A DNA stretch of 60,000 nucleotides from Polytrichum commune (taxonomy: Eukaryota; Streptophyta; Polytrichopsida; Polytrichales; Polytrichaceae), in the NCBI GenBank assembly GCA_950295325.1, contig OX485804.1:23500001-23560000 (forward strand). Reading direction: 5' to 3'. This document shows positions 22,870 to 35,865 of the stretch, piece by piece. The translations under genes were made by a program, and so were the position numbers. Numbering within the stretch: the stretch's first letter is position 1; each line of letters starts with the position of its first letter. The notes beneath the pieces are model-generated. The model saw nothing but the letters and a program-made list of their open reading frames with translations, ran no database searches and had not been told where the DNA came from.

Positions 22870-22950
22870 TTTTCCCAACTAGCTCACATCTCCTAGGATA
22901 TGGAAACATGGGACTTAGTACAACATGGTTAGCAAATACAAATAGGGGAG
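22870..22950 (+). repeat. Dispersed repeat family D, partial copy
   Basis: Only the start of the family is present: TCTCCTAGGATATG, then TTAGTACAACATGGTTAGCAAA, comparable to 4530-4590 and 9850-9900. Confidence 0.5.
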
Positions 22951-24018
22951 CATGTTCTTACCCCCTTGGTAGGTTTTTGGGATTTTGGTCTCCATTTCTA
23001 CAAGTCATGGAGGTTCAAATGTGACTTGGGCACCTAAAATAATGTCCTGGGGGTGGACTCTTCATACCATGTATGAACTAACGTGAGTGTAAGAAGGGGT
23101 ATTATTTGAGGCATTAGCGTACATAGCCTACACAAGGGAGAGGTACTATTTTTCTCTAGTGTGTACATCTAGAAAGGCTACTAACTTTTATGAAGTTAAG
23201 GTAGATGTACAATTGGGGGCCCTCAATTTTAGAGAAATAATTGGCAATACATGTGTTAGTTTCATCCAATTCATGTTTTCATCCATTACCGCCATACGGT
23301 CAAACTCCTCAATGACTACCACGTATGTTGTTGTTACAGTTTGCATTTGGGCCCAAGTTCCTACAAACCAGAGGCTCTTGGAGAGCTCATGGGCTTCCTT
23401 TCATGAGTTATGCTCTTTGGTTTGTCGCTAAGTTATTGTGATGTTGACTTTATTTGTTGGATACGATCATTGAGTTACATGCTACAGATGAAAATGACTT
23501 TTCCAGAGGAAAGTGAAAGTGGATTTCATGTGTAATAAAAGGCCTATTTAATTCATGATACATATTTTGTATATGTAGTGGAGGCATTTATCACATTATA
23601 TTGAAAAGCTTAGTATGGATACATGAATCCATTTTGTAGCATGTCGTTAGTATGTATACACTTGGTTTTCTTTATAAACTTCATGTATACATGGGGTTTA
23701 ATTTCATACTGACCCATGCACGTCATTTAGGTTTCCAATGAAGAGTCCAACCCCTGGGAATAATGTACCCCTTATGCACTGGAAGGGAATGTTTAAGTAC
23801 CACCCATGTCGATATCGCTTGTAACATCTGTCTCCCTACATGATGGGGACAATATGATAGTCGGAATGGTATGAATTGAAGCTTAATAAGAGCTTCAATT
23901 CATTGTGTGAAGAACTTGTTGTGATGTTGGGAAGCGGTGTGTAAATATTGCGGTGTGGGAGATCTTGTAGTCTAGGCCCCAAAAAAACTTGCTAAATTCA
24001 AGAGCGTTTGATGTGTGT
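22951..24018. other. Intergenic, no gene seen
   Basis: AT-rich sequence without recognisable coding or repeat structure. The open frame at 23159-23431 has no known motif. Confidence 0.45.
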
Positions 24019-24405
24019 AACTACACTATATATATGATATTTAGTGTCACCAATTCTAATTGTCTTGCTCAATACTAATTGTAGACCGCGGTGTAGTGTC
24101 ACCAACACTAAAAGCTAACCCCACATTATTTTTCATTCCTTGCAAATTTATGGGGGGCTTATAGATTTACAATGTTGCAATGACTGTCACTTACCAAGTG
24201 ATATTTCATCCAAATTTCAATCATCCACAACAATATTTCATCACAAGTTGCTGACGAGAGAAAGTAGGGTTTTGGCCAGTGGAGGAACTCATCCATCTCA
24301 TCCATGACAATATTTGTTCACTTATTTATGAGAAGTGTCATCCAATTTTTTTACCATGGTGACATAAAATACCATATGACACTAAATAACATATATAGTG
24401 TAGTT
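24019..24405. mobile_element. Short TIR element (about 390 bp MITE)
   Basis: Left end AACTACACTATATATATGAT (24019 onward) and the complement of the right end AACTACACTATATATGTTAT (24405 backward) continue as TTTAGTGTCA, making inverted repeats of about 30 bp with few mismatches. There is no coding capacity. Its right half is related to 35940-36056 (GTTCACTTATT.ATAAGAAGTGTCATC). No clear target duplication was found, so the superfamily is open. Confidence 0.6.
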
Positions 24406-27400
24406 GTCCCTAACCAATAAAAAACAAAAACTTATATGAGACGCCTAGATGACATGCAAATCACCTTTTAAATATTCTTTTAATGTTTCCCTAGCTTGCT
24501 ATCATATCCAAAATCCTAACTACCAAGGAGGAACCAAAAAAAGAAGTTGTTTGAAAAAATAATAAAGATGCTAGATATTCAAGTTTGAATGCAAGGACAA
24601 AATGTCTCCTATTTGTGTTGATCCTCCCATATTGATGTCATCTCATTCTTTAAGTTTGAACCGATGATCAAGTAGCTCCACATGAAGGCCACTATCAAAA
24701 TTTTACTACACCACGTGAGAAAAAATATAAGGTATTTCTAATTCAATAGAGAGAAGAAAAAAAATTACTATAGTTGGGATAAAATGACCCATACAATATT
24801 ATATCTAAAGTATGGTAGGTGAAAAATACAAGTAATATTTTCTTTTAATAAAGCAGGGTATGTAATATTTGGATGAACGAAGAATTTATCTGAAGTTCAA
24901 TGAATGTATTTGGATTATATGAGAAATTGACTAAAAGTCATCCAATTTAGACACCTCCAGGACACCTCAAGTTCCTCTATGACCATATATATTACCAATG
25001 GGTAGATGAAGATGCAATTATGTCAAATGTGACAATAGAGCATGATCCAATTAGGAAGCATTATTTGCTTGATCTCATAGATGCTAAGAGCTTAGATGAT
25101 GTTGTGGTAAAATCGTAGTCATAAGATTTGCATTGTTGTTGATCAAGCATAAACACTTGTCCCTTGTAGACAATTATGTTGGGCATTTGATTCTTTGCAT
25201 ACAATAATGTTGGAAATTTGACTCGTCTTGTAGGTTCATTCGGTTGTGTTTTTCAACACATTACTTGAATGTGAAAACCATCTCATTTCTCATGTGTTTT
25301 AGTTTTTGTTCATGTACTTGAAGGTTACCACACCAAATTGCAACACTTTAAGGATTGAGCATAATTGTTATTATTTGATAATTATGTAAATGTATTGTTG
25401 TCATTTTATTACATATTAATGAAATTTATATCATTATTCCAAGATTTTTGATAAATGATATAGTTCATAATTAAAATGGACTCCATAAAATAAGTTCATG
25501 GTGTATATTACATTACCCATAGGGTCTTGAAAATAATCTTAGAGGACCATTTTATCTACTCATGGAATGCCAATTGTTCAAGAAATTTATAAAATAGCCC
25601 ATCTTTAAATAACCCCCAAACGCGCATGGTTTACAAAAATATATAGCTAGTGACCTTCATGTGAGTAGCTCAACCTAGCACCAACACCAGACCTATGACC
25701 ATTCAAATGAATGGAAGGGCTTCACTTTAGAATGCAAATCTAGATCATCCAAGGATCTCTCATTTATGAGAATCGCATGTAGGGTTTAATGAAGACCATG
25801 TATGTATGTACTCTACGGAATAAAGGCAAATGCAACTATGGGTAGGTAGTCTTAGAGTCAAAACAAACATGACAGCACCCAACGAAGCTTCCTTGCATGT
25901 GTTAATATGCAAACCATAAGGTTAATAACCCACTATTCATAACTTAGGGTGCACTATCTATAAGGGGGGGTTTAAATTTTGTCAAAGCAATAGAAAGCCA
26001 ACTATAGGTGACCCATGCATGGAACTAACACTCATGCACCTACCTCTCTCAATCTATTCATGCATTAGGTGTGCCAACCTCACTCGAACTTTGTGCATGG
26101 CTTGTAGGTATGTGGCAATGTTGGATTGGTGTATAAGTGAATTCATGGAATCAATAATGATATCAAAGAACCTACCCGACTTGCACCAATATTATACTTC
26201 CAATCAAAAATTTAGATTTGGGGGAAACTTCAAACTGAAAGAATCTTTGTATACCCAAGTTATTCATTGAGTCAATACCATTCTAAAACTATCATTGATA
26301 TTAGTGCGATGTGATGATTTTTGGATGGTATAAAGACCCAAAATGGTATCAAAAACAAAAATGACCTCAAATAATGATATCCAAGTTTGTAAAATGATAT
26401 TAAAAATTTATGTCATACTAATCCAACACTAGTATGTAGCATACATGTTGCACAAATAGGTCTCAACGAAAATGTTTTCTCATGTTTAGCTTGAATCTAA
26501 CCAATTCACACTTGCCCTCCCATAATTGATCAAGGAACATCCATGTCATTGAGGCATTGTGAATGAAGGGTGTGTGGTCATGGGCAGGCCATACCCAAGC
26601 CATCCATTCACAACGCCCCATCTTACAGTCTACGAAATTACTCGGGCAACACCGGGGGGAAAAAAAACATGTTGGATGCAATATCAGTGGATGGAAAATC
26701 AATGTTTGCAAGATGAAGGGGTTGATTGTTCATCCTATCGTGTGAGAGCATTTGTGTGGGATTTTGAAGCTTCCCCAAAGCCGGTAGTTGGGGCAGCATA
26801 AGAGCCTTTAGATCTATCTGATCGCAATCGACGACAGAGATCTTCCTAGCCCATGACCACATGGGAGGTATTCACATCGCTTCAGTGACGAGGGGGAAAC
26901 ATCCTTTCATGGCTTATATTATGCGGGAAACACTAAGTCACGTTGCTTTTTTTTATCCTCGTCGCTAATCACAAGTGTTGTTGTTTCCCAATTACATGCC
27001 AACTACAATGGTGTAATATGGCTTGGAAAAAATGGAATTTCTCCAAGGAGCCCAAGTAAGCCCATTTCGGGTCTCAAGACGTCTTCCGAATGTGTATAAG
27101 GTTGCTTATTGTTTAGTTTTACAAGATGATGTTAGAATTGACCCATCTAAAGTCAACTAATGTCATGATTGCTTTCTACCAAATAGATCAATTTATACAC
27201 GAAAAGGAAATATAAAGAAACTTGGGCAATTTACAAGTGAGTTAAAAAATTAAAATTAAAAAGAGAATGTAATCATATTTTATGTAGTCTTTAACTATTT
27301 CCGTATACAATCATATTTTTACTTTCTATTTGTAATATACCATGTTAACTATGATTCCAGTCTTCATAAACCAAGTGAGAAATGGCTCTGATACTTGTTT

Positions 27401-27532
27401 AACCCTAAAGAATGCAGGGGTCCATGATTAGCTAAATTTTTTGCCATTCTCACATATGAATTATCCTAGTTATATTTGGGGGTCTAGGAGTGTTTCTAGC
27501 TGGACGCCAAAGCACCCCCAACCAATGGTCGG
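24406..27532. other. Intergenic, AT-rich, no gene seen
   Basis: About 3 kb without identifiable protein motif. Open frames at 26019-26270 and 26559-26801 have no recognised domain and no splice-linked partners. A TTAACCCTAAAG motif at 27399-27410 may be a piggyBac-type terminus. Confidence 0.45.
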
Positions 27533-28103
27533 GGAAAACCGACGGCTAGTTCATTATCAGCCGATGGATTTATCCTCATGGCCGGTTTAAATTTCCAACC
27601 ATCGGATGGCAATCCGACTGTAATTTCATCGGATTGATCAATCCTCCGGCAATTAGCCGATGGACCAGAAAATGTCCTAGAAATGTAGCCAATTCTTCTT
27701 GTGAGTTACTGGATTTCAGTCGGAAGAAGTAATCAAATTTCAAATACTGGCCGATACCCGGGAAATGGTAAGCGATACCCTCCGGGTCATGAGCATGGGT
27801 ATCTGAGTGCAGGCAGGTATTGAGGGATGCAAGTCAGGGCTTTGAAGATGAATGGCAACTTGCTCCGCGGCTTTTGTACTAAGAAATGATTTCTAATAAC
27901 TTTTCATACTTTTTTAAACAATTAGTGCCGATATGAATTCCATTTAATCGGATATTGGCCAATGAAAATATGAAAATACAGGCAATTGGCCAATTGATTT
28001 TTCAAAAGGCCGGCTCTTGCCGATGTAAATTGGAAAAAATCCGACCCTTCGTAGCAACTACCGGCAATTAGCCACTAAGGTTTCAAAAACTTCCCGAACT
28101 CTG
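27533..28103 (+). repeat. Dispersed repeat A, short copy (571 bp)
   Basis: Same order as 21062-21875, but it jumps directly from GCTCCGCGG to CTTTTGTACTAAG and so lacks the 255-bp central segment. Identity appears high (about 90% or more by eye), which suggests relatively recent spread. Confidence 0.75.
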
Positions 28104-29470
28104 CCCCCAACGAGGTTTATAAGGAAGGGATCCCATGATAGGATAAGGGCATGGCCTACAACCCGCAACCCTCGGGCAACCTCAAAAACATTTTTTATGA
28201 ACCCAACTGAAAAACATTACAATTAAGTACCTGATGTTCTAATTTTAGCTAGTTGATTGATGTCGTCTCCTTTCACAAGTATTCATTTACATTCAAACTA
28301 ATTAAGCATAGTCAAATGTAATTAATCTTTCAAAGATGTTTGATACCAATATAGGCACGGAGTTAGACCTAGGCTGTGCACTTAATTAGGTTTAATCATG
28401 ACGAATTATGCTTAATTAGCTTGGAAGTGTATGAATACTTGAAGAAATTTACTTGTGAAAGGAGAATACACTAGTAAAATAATGTAAAATATGTTGCCTA
28501 AAATTAGCATCCTAAGTGACAAATGACAAAGACCCTTTCAAATGGTACGTAACAAAAAAAATATTACCTCAATGTTAATGAGGAATTTTTCATATCATTA
28601 ACTTCCAAGTTAATTACAAACTTTATTGTCGGTTGCACTTTGGGAATGAAATCCCAATCAATTGCTTATTTACTAAGTGAAAGTGAACGTAGATATCGGA
28701 TTTTGGGCCTTGAAGTTGAGGTGCAAAACATATGGGTTTTGTGGACTGGACAACCTTCAAGATTGCATGGACAACTATTTTTTCGAAGTCGAGCAGGGCA
28801 GGTAGTGTTTATCGGTCGGGTTCATAATAATTTTCTCCTTGGGTTGCCCGAGGTTGTGGGTTGCGGGCCCCGCAACTTATCCTATCAAAGAACCCCTTCC
28901 CCAAAAAGCACGTTGGGGGAGCTTTAGCATCCGGCATGTTTTCTAACCATATGATATGGTCCATAAATACATGGCCTCCCAATTTTTGTTAGCAAATGAT
29001 TTTTTTAACGAGAAAGCATCATTATGCATATTCTTAAAATATAAGATCCCACCAAATTCCATGCCTCTTTGTAGCTTTTGATTAATTGGTATGACACCTA
29101 GTAATACACCAAAAGTTAGACCAATCGGAACAAATCATGTCATCCAATAATGCCTTGCAATACATAGTACAACCACCAAAAACACACACACAAAGGCAAA
29201 TCTCTTAAATCCACTATGAAATTTTGACGGCATCAAATCCCACATCCTTGTGGTAAAATAGAGTTTGTACTCATTGCCAAACTGTTGTGAATTTTCCCAA
29301 CGTCAAATTTCTTTGATAGTTATTTGTTCCACACATTTTTGTGCATTTTGGGCCAAAACAATTCATGGCCATCTTAAGAAGTTGGGTCCCATCCCAAATA
29401 ACAGGCTTCCTTTCCAATCAACCCCGTTGTCCTTCTCTTCTCCCATTCAATTACCCATGCCGCATTGCTG
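28104..29470. other. Intergenic, no gene seen
   Basis: The open frame at 28640-28927 has no recognised domain. The remainder is AT-rich unique-looking sequence. Confidence 0.45.
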
Positions 29471-29477
29471 ATGGGAT

Positions 29478-30230
29478 CAAGGGTGGGAAAACTCCAACTT
29501 TTTCCAGCCGATGCATTGGGTTTTTTATTTGAATGCAAAAATATAATTTTTGCGACTAAAACCATGGTTTTATTATAGCTACTACCATGTGTATTTCAGC
29601 CAAAATTTATCATCAAGGGTGGGAAAAACCCAACTTTTTTTCGGCCGATGCATTGGGTTTTTAATTTTAACGCAAAAAACTTAATTTTTGCGACTAAATC
29701 CATGGTTTTATTGCAGTTGTTGCCATGTGTATTTCAGCTGGAAATTTGCATGAAGAGTGGGGAAAACCCAACTTTTTCCAGCCGATGCATTGGATTTTTG
29801 GTTTAGATGCAAAAAAACCTAATTCCTGCGACTAAAACCATGGTTCTATTGCAGTTGTTGCCATGTGTATTTCAACCGGAAATTATCATCAAGGGTGGGA
29901 ATACCCCAGTTTTTTCCAACCAATGCATAGGATTTTTGGTTTAATGCAAAAAACTTGATTTTTGCGACTAAAACCATGGTTTTATTACAACTGCCACCAT
30001 GTGTATTTTAGCTAGAAATTATCATCGAGGGTGGGAAAACCCCAATTTTTTTCCTGTTGATGCATTGGGTTTTTGTTTTAATGCAAGAAAACATAATTTT
30101 TGTGACTAAAACCATGGTTTTATTGCAGCTACCACCATGTGTATTTCAACCAAAAATTATCATCAAGGGTGGTAAAACCCCAATTTTTTCCGGTTGATGC
30201 ATTGGGTTTTTTTAATGCAAAAAAATCCAA
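29478..30230. repeat. 137-bp minisatellite, about 5.5 copies
   Basis: Unit anchors (AAGGGTGGGAAAACCCAACT type) start at 29481, 29617, 29755, 29893, 30029 and 30167, giving periods of 136-138 bp. Each unit also contains CCGATGCATTGGGTTTTT, TTTTTGCGACTAAAACCATG and TTGCCATGTGTATTTCAGC. Units differ by about 10-15%. The last is truncated. There is no coding frame. Confidence 0.92.
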
Positions 30231-30544
30231 ATAAAACTGAATAAAATTGGATTTTGCTAGACCTCATATGATTGGATTAAAAATATAAATAATAAATAAA
30301 TAAACCTAGAGAAACCCAACTGTAAAAAAACCGTGTGGTGCCAGCCCTAGATGGGAGAGACCCTAACGTGAGGGCCCACCTTGCTAATATCGTCCCCAAA
30401 CAACCATGACTAGCATTTTTGGCAATCATTTCAATGAACATTTTGGACAAATGAGGACAATGTGGATGACTCTACCCACCACCATACAATGCACAATTTT
30501 AATGTAGAAAGTATGTACATATTGACTTGGACACATAATACTTA

Positions 30545-32100
30545 CATGATCCATACGTGCCTTGCTTGATGCATGGCAAGAAAATATTTAGAGTTGCATA
30601 GAACCACTCCACCACGTTGGAAGCATGCACATCTTGTCCTCAATTTGTGGCATTGAACACAAACCCTCCAAAGCTCTTGACACAATGGAATACGAATGAG
30701 AGGTTGCCTAGGGTTGAAACTAGACACATAAACTTTCCTATGTGTCCAATTGCCATCCCACTTCCAAACTGATGACTAAACAACATTCTTGGGCGCTCAT
30801 GTGGATTTTGTGTGCTCCTTGTGTAAGATCAACGAAATCACTATTGTAGTGTCCAATATGAAATAAAATAATCTATGCCACCACTTATGGCTATGAACAT
30901 GACATGAATAGGCATTCTTTCAATTTTGATTCACAACATCAACCCCTCTCATGAGGGTTGTATTCAAGGTGCATGGGAGATGTGTTCACTTCAAACCTTT
31001 CATTGCCTTGTCAATGTGGCACAATGACAATTGTACCCGATGATGCATGTTTTTTATCCATCCAAATGACAAATATCAATTTTCTAGAGTCGTGCATTCT
31101 CTAATCAAGGTGCCTTGTGGTTTCTTTGCCAAAATTGTGGTTTGTGCCAATGCTTGGGGCAAATCGATTCTATCGTTTCTCACTAACCCGGTTCAATAGA
31201 CTCCTTTACACTCTAAATCGCAAACCAACTCAATGTTTGTAAAGAAATTGTCCACCTTACAAGTGTGCCCTTCGTTATAAAGCCCATCCACAAATTTCTT
31301 CACAACTTTTGTACTTTTTTTGGCATCCTTTTTCTTGGCTTTAGGTTCCCCTTCCACAACTTGTGATGCACCACTAAAACATGAAAGTTCCACACAGCTA
31401 TTGACCTTGAAGTAGTCAAACACCATAACTTCAACCCCCTTTTCATGGGTTTTGCCGAATTTTGGGACTCTCAAGTTATAGTTATCTGAAAATTTTCTAG
31501 TTAACTATAGTTGTTCCCTAAAATGTCTTGAAGAAAAATCAAGGTAACTATAGTTATTTTGGCAGTTGTCCAAGGTCTGCAATTCTTGTACAATTTGTTA
31601 TACTCACTGGATTGTTTGCCAATAACATCATGGCGGGATTGAACAAGATGCAAACATTGAGTGACTGCCAAATACCTATCCTTGCCCATAAGAATAAAAT
31701 TTATAAGACACCATAATATTGGTAGCCCATTATAGCTTCACATTTGGCAAAAATCTTACACTATCATATACACTCCATAAATGCTCCCAACACGGGTAAT
31801 GAAACCCAATCGTTCTTCCTCTAATATTTCCGATGCATGAACATTGGTCTCCATGATAATGTGTCGCAAAGAGTGTTGTGTCCAAAACCCCTCAAACCAT
31901 TGTAGGTAAGTAGAGTACCTTTCACACACACACATACACGAGGCCAAGTGAGGGCCTTGAGAAGTGCAAAGGAAGTGGTCAAAAGAGTCCAACGTTTGGC
32001 TCCACGTGGCATCACCATACACGTTGTCATCGGAATGGGGATCATTGGCTACCTTCATGGTAGCAATTGTAGATGCTTCTTGCCAAATGGCTTTGATGCT
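30545..32100 (-). mobile_element. Decayed piggyBac transposase (DDE_Tnp_1_7 type)
   Basis: The minus strand shows piggyBac family blocks in the correct order but in several frames with stops. They are LQWFEGFWTQHSLRHIIMET followed by N (about 31843-31900; family ..F..D.L...I..ETN); ILMGKDRYLAVTQCLHLV (31645-31700; family M.RDRF..I...LH); NKLYK (about 31595); GKTHEKGVEV...CFSG (31380-31470); GLYNEGHTCKVDNFFTN (31234-31280; family DNF+TS); TGLVRNDRIDLPQALAQ; LSFGWIKNMHHRVQLSLCHI (where the family has W.D); RGVDVVNQN...KWWHRLFYFILDT (30860-30950); and a C-terminal Cys cluster CVQCHKLRTRCACF (30612-30658). The region with the first catalytic Asp is missing, where a small palindromic element sits. 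The W.D Asp is replaced, so it is inactive. N-terminal exons are uncertain and may reach 32490 or beyond. Confidence 0.88.
31474..31568. mobile_element. Palindrome-ended mini-element inside the piggyBac relic
   Basis: AACTATAGTTA-type palindromes occur near both ends and internally (TTAACTATAG). In between, CCCTAAAATGT is shared with the copy at 52134-52227. It sits exactly between the NKLYK and GKTHEKG blocks of the transposase. Confidence 0.65.
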
Positions 32101-34790
32101 ACAACCCCCTTCCCAACTTCTTATGTAGCACTTTCAAGGCCCACCTTCTTCTTTTTTTGGAGCTTCTTAGGGTACTCTTTGATTCAACCTCCTCTCCATT
32201 TTGGTGAGCTTTCGGCATCATGTTGGGTAGTACAATATCATTGTCCTTTCCCCACCAGAGGAAGCATTACAACATGGGGTGTCTACGTGTTTAACACCTT
32301 ATGTTGCATCATGGATTACCGTGATCAACATTAGGTCAACGGGCTCGCATTCACGCTGGTACCTGGCTATGGGCGTTACTTTTCCTTTTCCTTTTCTTGG
32401 GGTGTCTATGTGGGTATCCTCGAGATCATTGCAAACCACATCATTCAGGGTATGTGCTTCGTGTCTCAAAATTGTCATGATTTTCATTAGGCAGTTGAAC
32501 TTGGTACGTCGGTTCCTCTATTTCAGTGTTGATTTCGATCGCAATTCTATCCCTAGGACTACACCCCTTCTACCCATGATTGAAGAAGTCAAAAATCCTT
32601 CCCAGGTACGCAACTCCTGTATTATATGACCTTGATTATAATATCTTATAATGCATTACGGTCCAACCTCAACTGATAGAATTTGTGTATATGTAGAAAA
32701 CTCTTGTAACCTTCTAACAAAGAATCCATGAACGTAATTATATATAGTAAATGAACATTCTTTGAAGCATGTAATTGCATTAAAAATATAATTATATCAT
32801 TTTTTAAACACATGTAGCATAGGCCAAACTACCCAATTTTAGGGATTTTTAATAATAAAAAGAATTTTTTATTACTATAAATAAAACATTGCCAATGGCT
32901 TTTAATTTTGATTGAAGGAAACTACTCGTGTGGATATTTTGAAATTAGATGCTTTACAAGGTTAAAATAGGTGTTTCAATTCTCTATATACCTTGTGGAT
33001 TTTATATATATATATATGCAACCCAACTTTTTCTACATCTCATTTTTATTTAATTTGATCTTCACCCAAAGTTTTGGTCTTTTCAATTTTATGTAATTTG
33101 ATATAATTTTTAGAAATGCCTTCCTCTAAGCCATTTTAATGCCGATGCCCCTTGCAGATAACATGAGAGTTGCATACCTAGGAGATCCTTGCACATTTAC
33201 ATATAAAAATGTGAGAGACTTGAATTGAGGCAATGAAATCAATTACTACATCCTCATTATGCAACTTATTAAAATCTATTAGATCTTCATTTCTATATTT
33301 GCCCACCGCAGATGGTCTATACGGAAATAATTCTCGGGCGACTTTGTTGGTGAGATCAATAAAGGGCAAATGCTTGCGATTTCGTGTGTGGTGAAGTGAA
33401 CCTACAACATATAATCATGGCAAGTTAATGTTCTTTTGAGATAAGACGGTGTTTCCCATGTTGGCAACCTCCTTCATCCTCATAATTATGGGTGTGGGGA
33501 GGCATTGGTGGCAACTTCCCCTAAGTTGCTAGTAGAATTGATGGTGACATTGCCAAGCCCTGCAATTTGACAAGCAAGTGGTCAAATCCCAATAGTTATC
33601 CCTTAGACACAAATTTCAACATGTATGACTTTGGGTTACGCATAGCCATGTTGGAATTGTTCAAATTGGCATAACCCAACAATGTTAGCACTCAACAAGA
33701 AACAAACACTTTGCAAAATTTCATTTTCATGAGAAAATATACACCTACACATATGTATTGGCAAAGGCCACTTTCTAGTTGCAACCTTCCTTTGATGTCA
33801 TCCATTAGAATCATTTGTGTCTTCCAAGTTATTTGCAATAAAGTTTTTTAGTGTGAAGACCTTGATGTGAGTTTTCATGGCCACCTACAAACGTTGTGGT
33901 TGTAGCCGGTTGGAAGGCACTAAGTGGCCATGTTAACTTGAGAGTTAGCATTTGGGTATGGCCCTTAAATGGGTATAGACATCTGTGGCACAAACAAATG
34001 TGGCTAAAGTTTGGTCAAATCCTCTCTATGATGGATGTTGACAAGGATGGTATGGCCACAAATGGGTTTTGATATCCCAATTGACAACGGTTATGAATCC
34101 TCCTTCCTCTCCTTCGGCATACCGTTCATGCCATCATGGAATTTCAGTGGCTTGCCTCCTGAAGGCAAGCACAAAGTGTTGAGGTTTTTCATTATTCAAA
34201 ATCTAGACATCCAAGAAATAAACTAACTTGAATATCAATGGCATAATGCTCTTGCCTCAACCAACTCTCAACCACTCTTCCACTAGAGTTTGTGTGAAGA
34301 GGAGGGCTTGGTGACACGACAAAGAGCAAATCACCAGTCATGGTCGTGGATGTGGTTGTGTGCAGGCATGTGTTGATTGGCAAAGATTTCATTGGGGGTT
34401 GGGGGGCAAGTGCATCATTTGTGACATGAGCATTCACTACGATGGCCACTCTCACAGAGCTTTCGTCACCTTGATCTCTTGGCTCCAACCTTCATGCCAA
34501 ATGAAGATATTGGTTTGTTGCGGTGCTCCAATATCTCACTCCTGCCAGCCTCGCATATCTCGAGAAGTGGCTAGAGGCTTGGACATAGGGTTTAAGATTA
34601 GTAGGACTAATAACAAATTGATGTGGAGGGTGGGACCAACCCGGGTTATGGTGGGTTCCATTATGGGTCACCCCTACCCTTTGATTGTTTGCAGAAGGTG
34701 GAAAATTTTCAAGGGTTACCCTAGGATATGTGTGAGCATTCTAGAAGCTACATGCAAGTACCTATCTTCAAATCATTTTGTTTGAAGGAC
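32101..34790. other. Upstream flank of the piggyBac relic, no gene assigned
   Basis: Minus-strand open frames at 32299-32487, 33178-33369 (FIDLTNKVARELFPYRPSAV) and 34192-34488, and a plus-strand frame at 34360-34785, have no domain I recognise. Some of the minus frames could be remnants of transposase N-terminal sequence. A GGGGGTTAAGG motif at 34953-34963 could be the matching piggyBac-type terminus to 27399. Confidence 0.35.
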
Positions 34791-35865
34791 ATATGCTCTA
34801 GAAAATAAGTCTATAACTTAAATCATAATAGTAGTAATTATTTTTAATAACCAACTTCACATGGAATCAAATGAAAAGAAAAAAGAAAAAAGAAAAAAGA
34901 TTGTGAAAAATTAGGTAGCTTGACGATAGGGGGTGATCCAATTAGTCCTTTAGGGGGTTAAGGCTCGTCGAAAGCATTGTGTACAACTTGAGATGGTACA
35001 CTATTTCTTCTCTTTATTAAATGTGTATACTTTATCAAAGTGTTGTCGAAAATAATTTGGACTACTTTAATTGAAGGCTTTTGTGACATAAAGTGTCATA
35101 CTAAACAAATTGTTGTCGTGAAAATGCGAGACTTCCAAGGTGAACAACACATGTAGAAATAGCTCTCACTTTGTAAAGATCTTAGAACTCCTTGCACACT
35201 TTTTGTTCATCAATCGCAAAATGTGCACGTCTACATGTGGTAAGTCAACATAAAGTGATGAAACTTTAAGCGCATGTTAAATTGTCAAATACAATGGTGT
35301 ACACACTACTCTCTTTATTTTGTTGAACACTATGGTCTCGTACTATAATGTGCCACATCGCATCAAATCAAGCAACATTAAAGTATGACAAATGTTTGAA
35401 ATAATAAAGTCCACAACATTACTCACCGATGTGTCATTGTTCGCTCATGCAAGGAATTGCTCTCTTCTGATTCACACATGTATTGTTTCCCCAAACAAAT
35501 TGAGGAGATAGCATGTAGATTTGCAATGAACGTGCTTTCATGGATCAAAGACACCTCAATCGTAAAAGAGAACTCTAACACAATTGATTTATGAATAATG
35601 ATATACCCACAATAGATAGAAGAAATCGTGTAGTTTGAAACATTGAAGAATCAAAATGGGTTCTTGTATATTTAAACGAAGATGTTTTGGAAACACTTGG
35701 AGGGTAATCACAAGTGTACTTGCTAGTTTGATATTCTCTTTCCATATCTTCGCCAAGCTACCATAGCTCTCTAGCAACTTGGGCAGAAAATAATTGGTTT
35801 TAAATGTGCCTAAATTTATGGGAAATTGATTTCATTGAGTGTCCAACCAAAAAAAGGAAAAAAAG

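Noticed and set aside
29478-30230. CRISPR-like regular spacing
   Set aside because: The whole 137-bp unit is repeated, with no unique spacers, in a eukaryotic genome. It is a minisatellite.
32279-32629. 116-codon plus-strand frame
   Set aside because: It is antisense to the upstream part of the piggyBac relic and has no domain.
33178-33369. Minus-strand peptide FIDLTNKVARELFPYRPSAV
   Set aside because: Looks somewhat protein-like and lies upstream of the piggyBac relic, but I could not tie it to the transposase or to any family.
34360-34785. 141-codon frame with some Cys and His residues
   Set aside because: The Cys/His spacing does not form a zinc-binding pattern I can name. It has no partner exons and no second copy.
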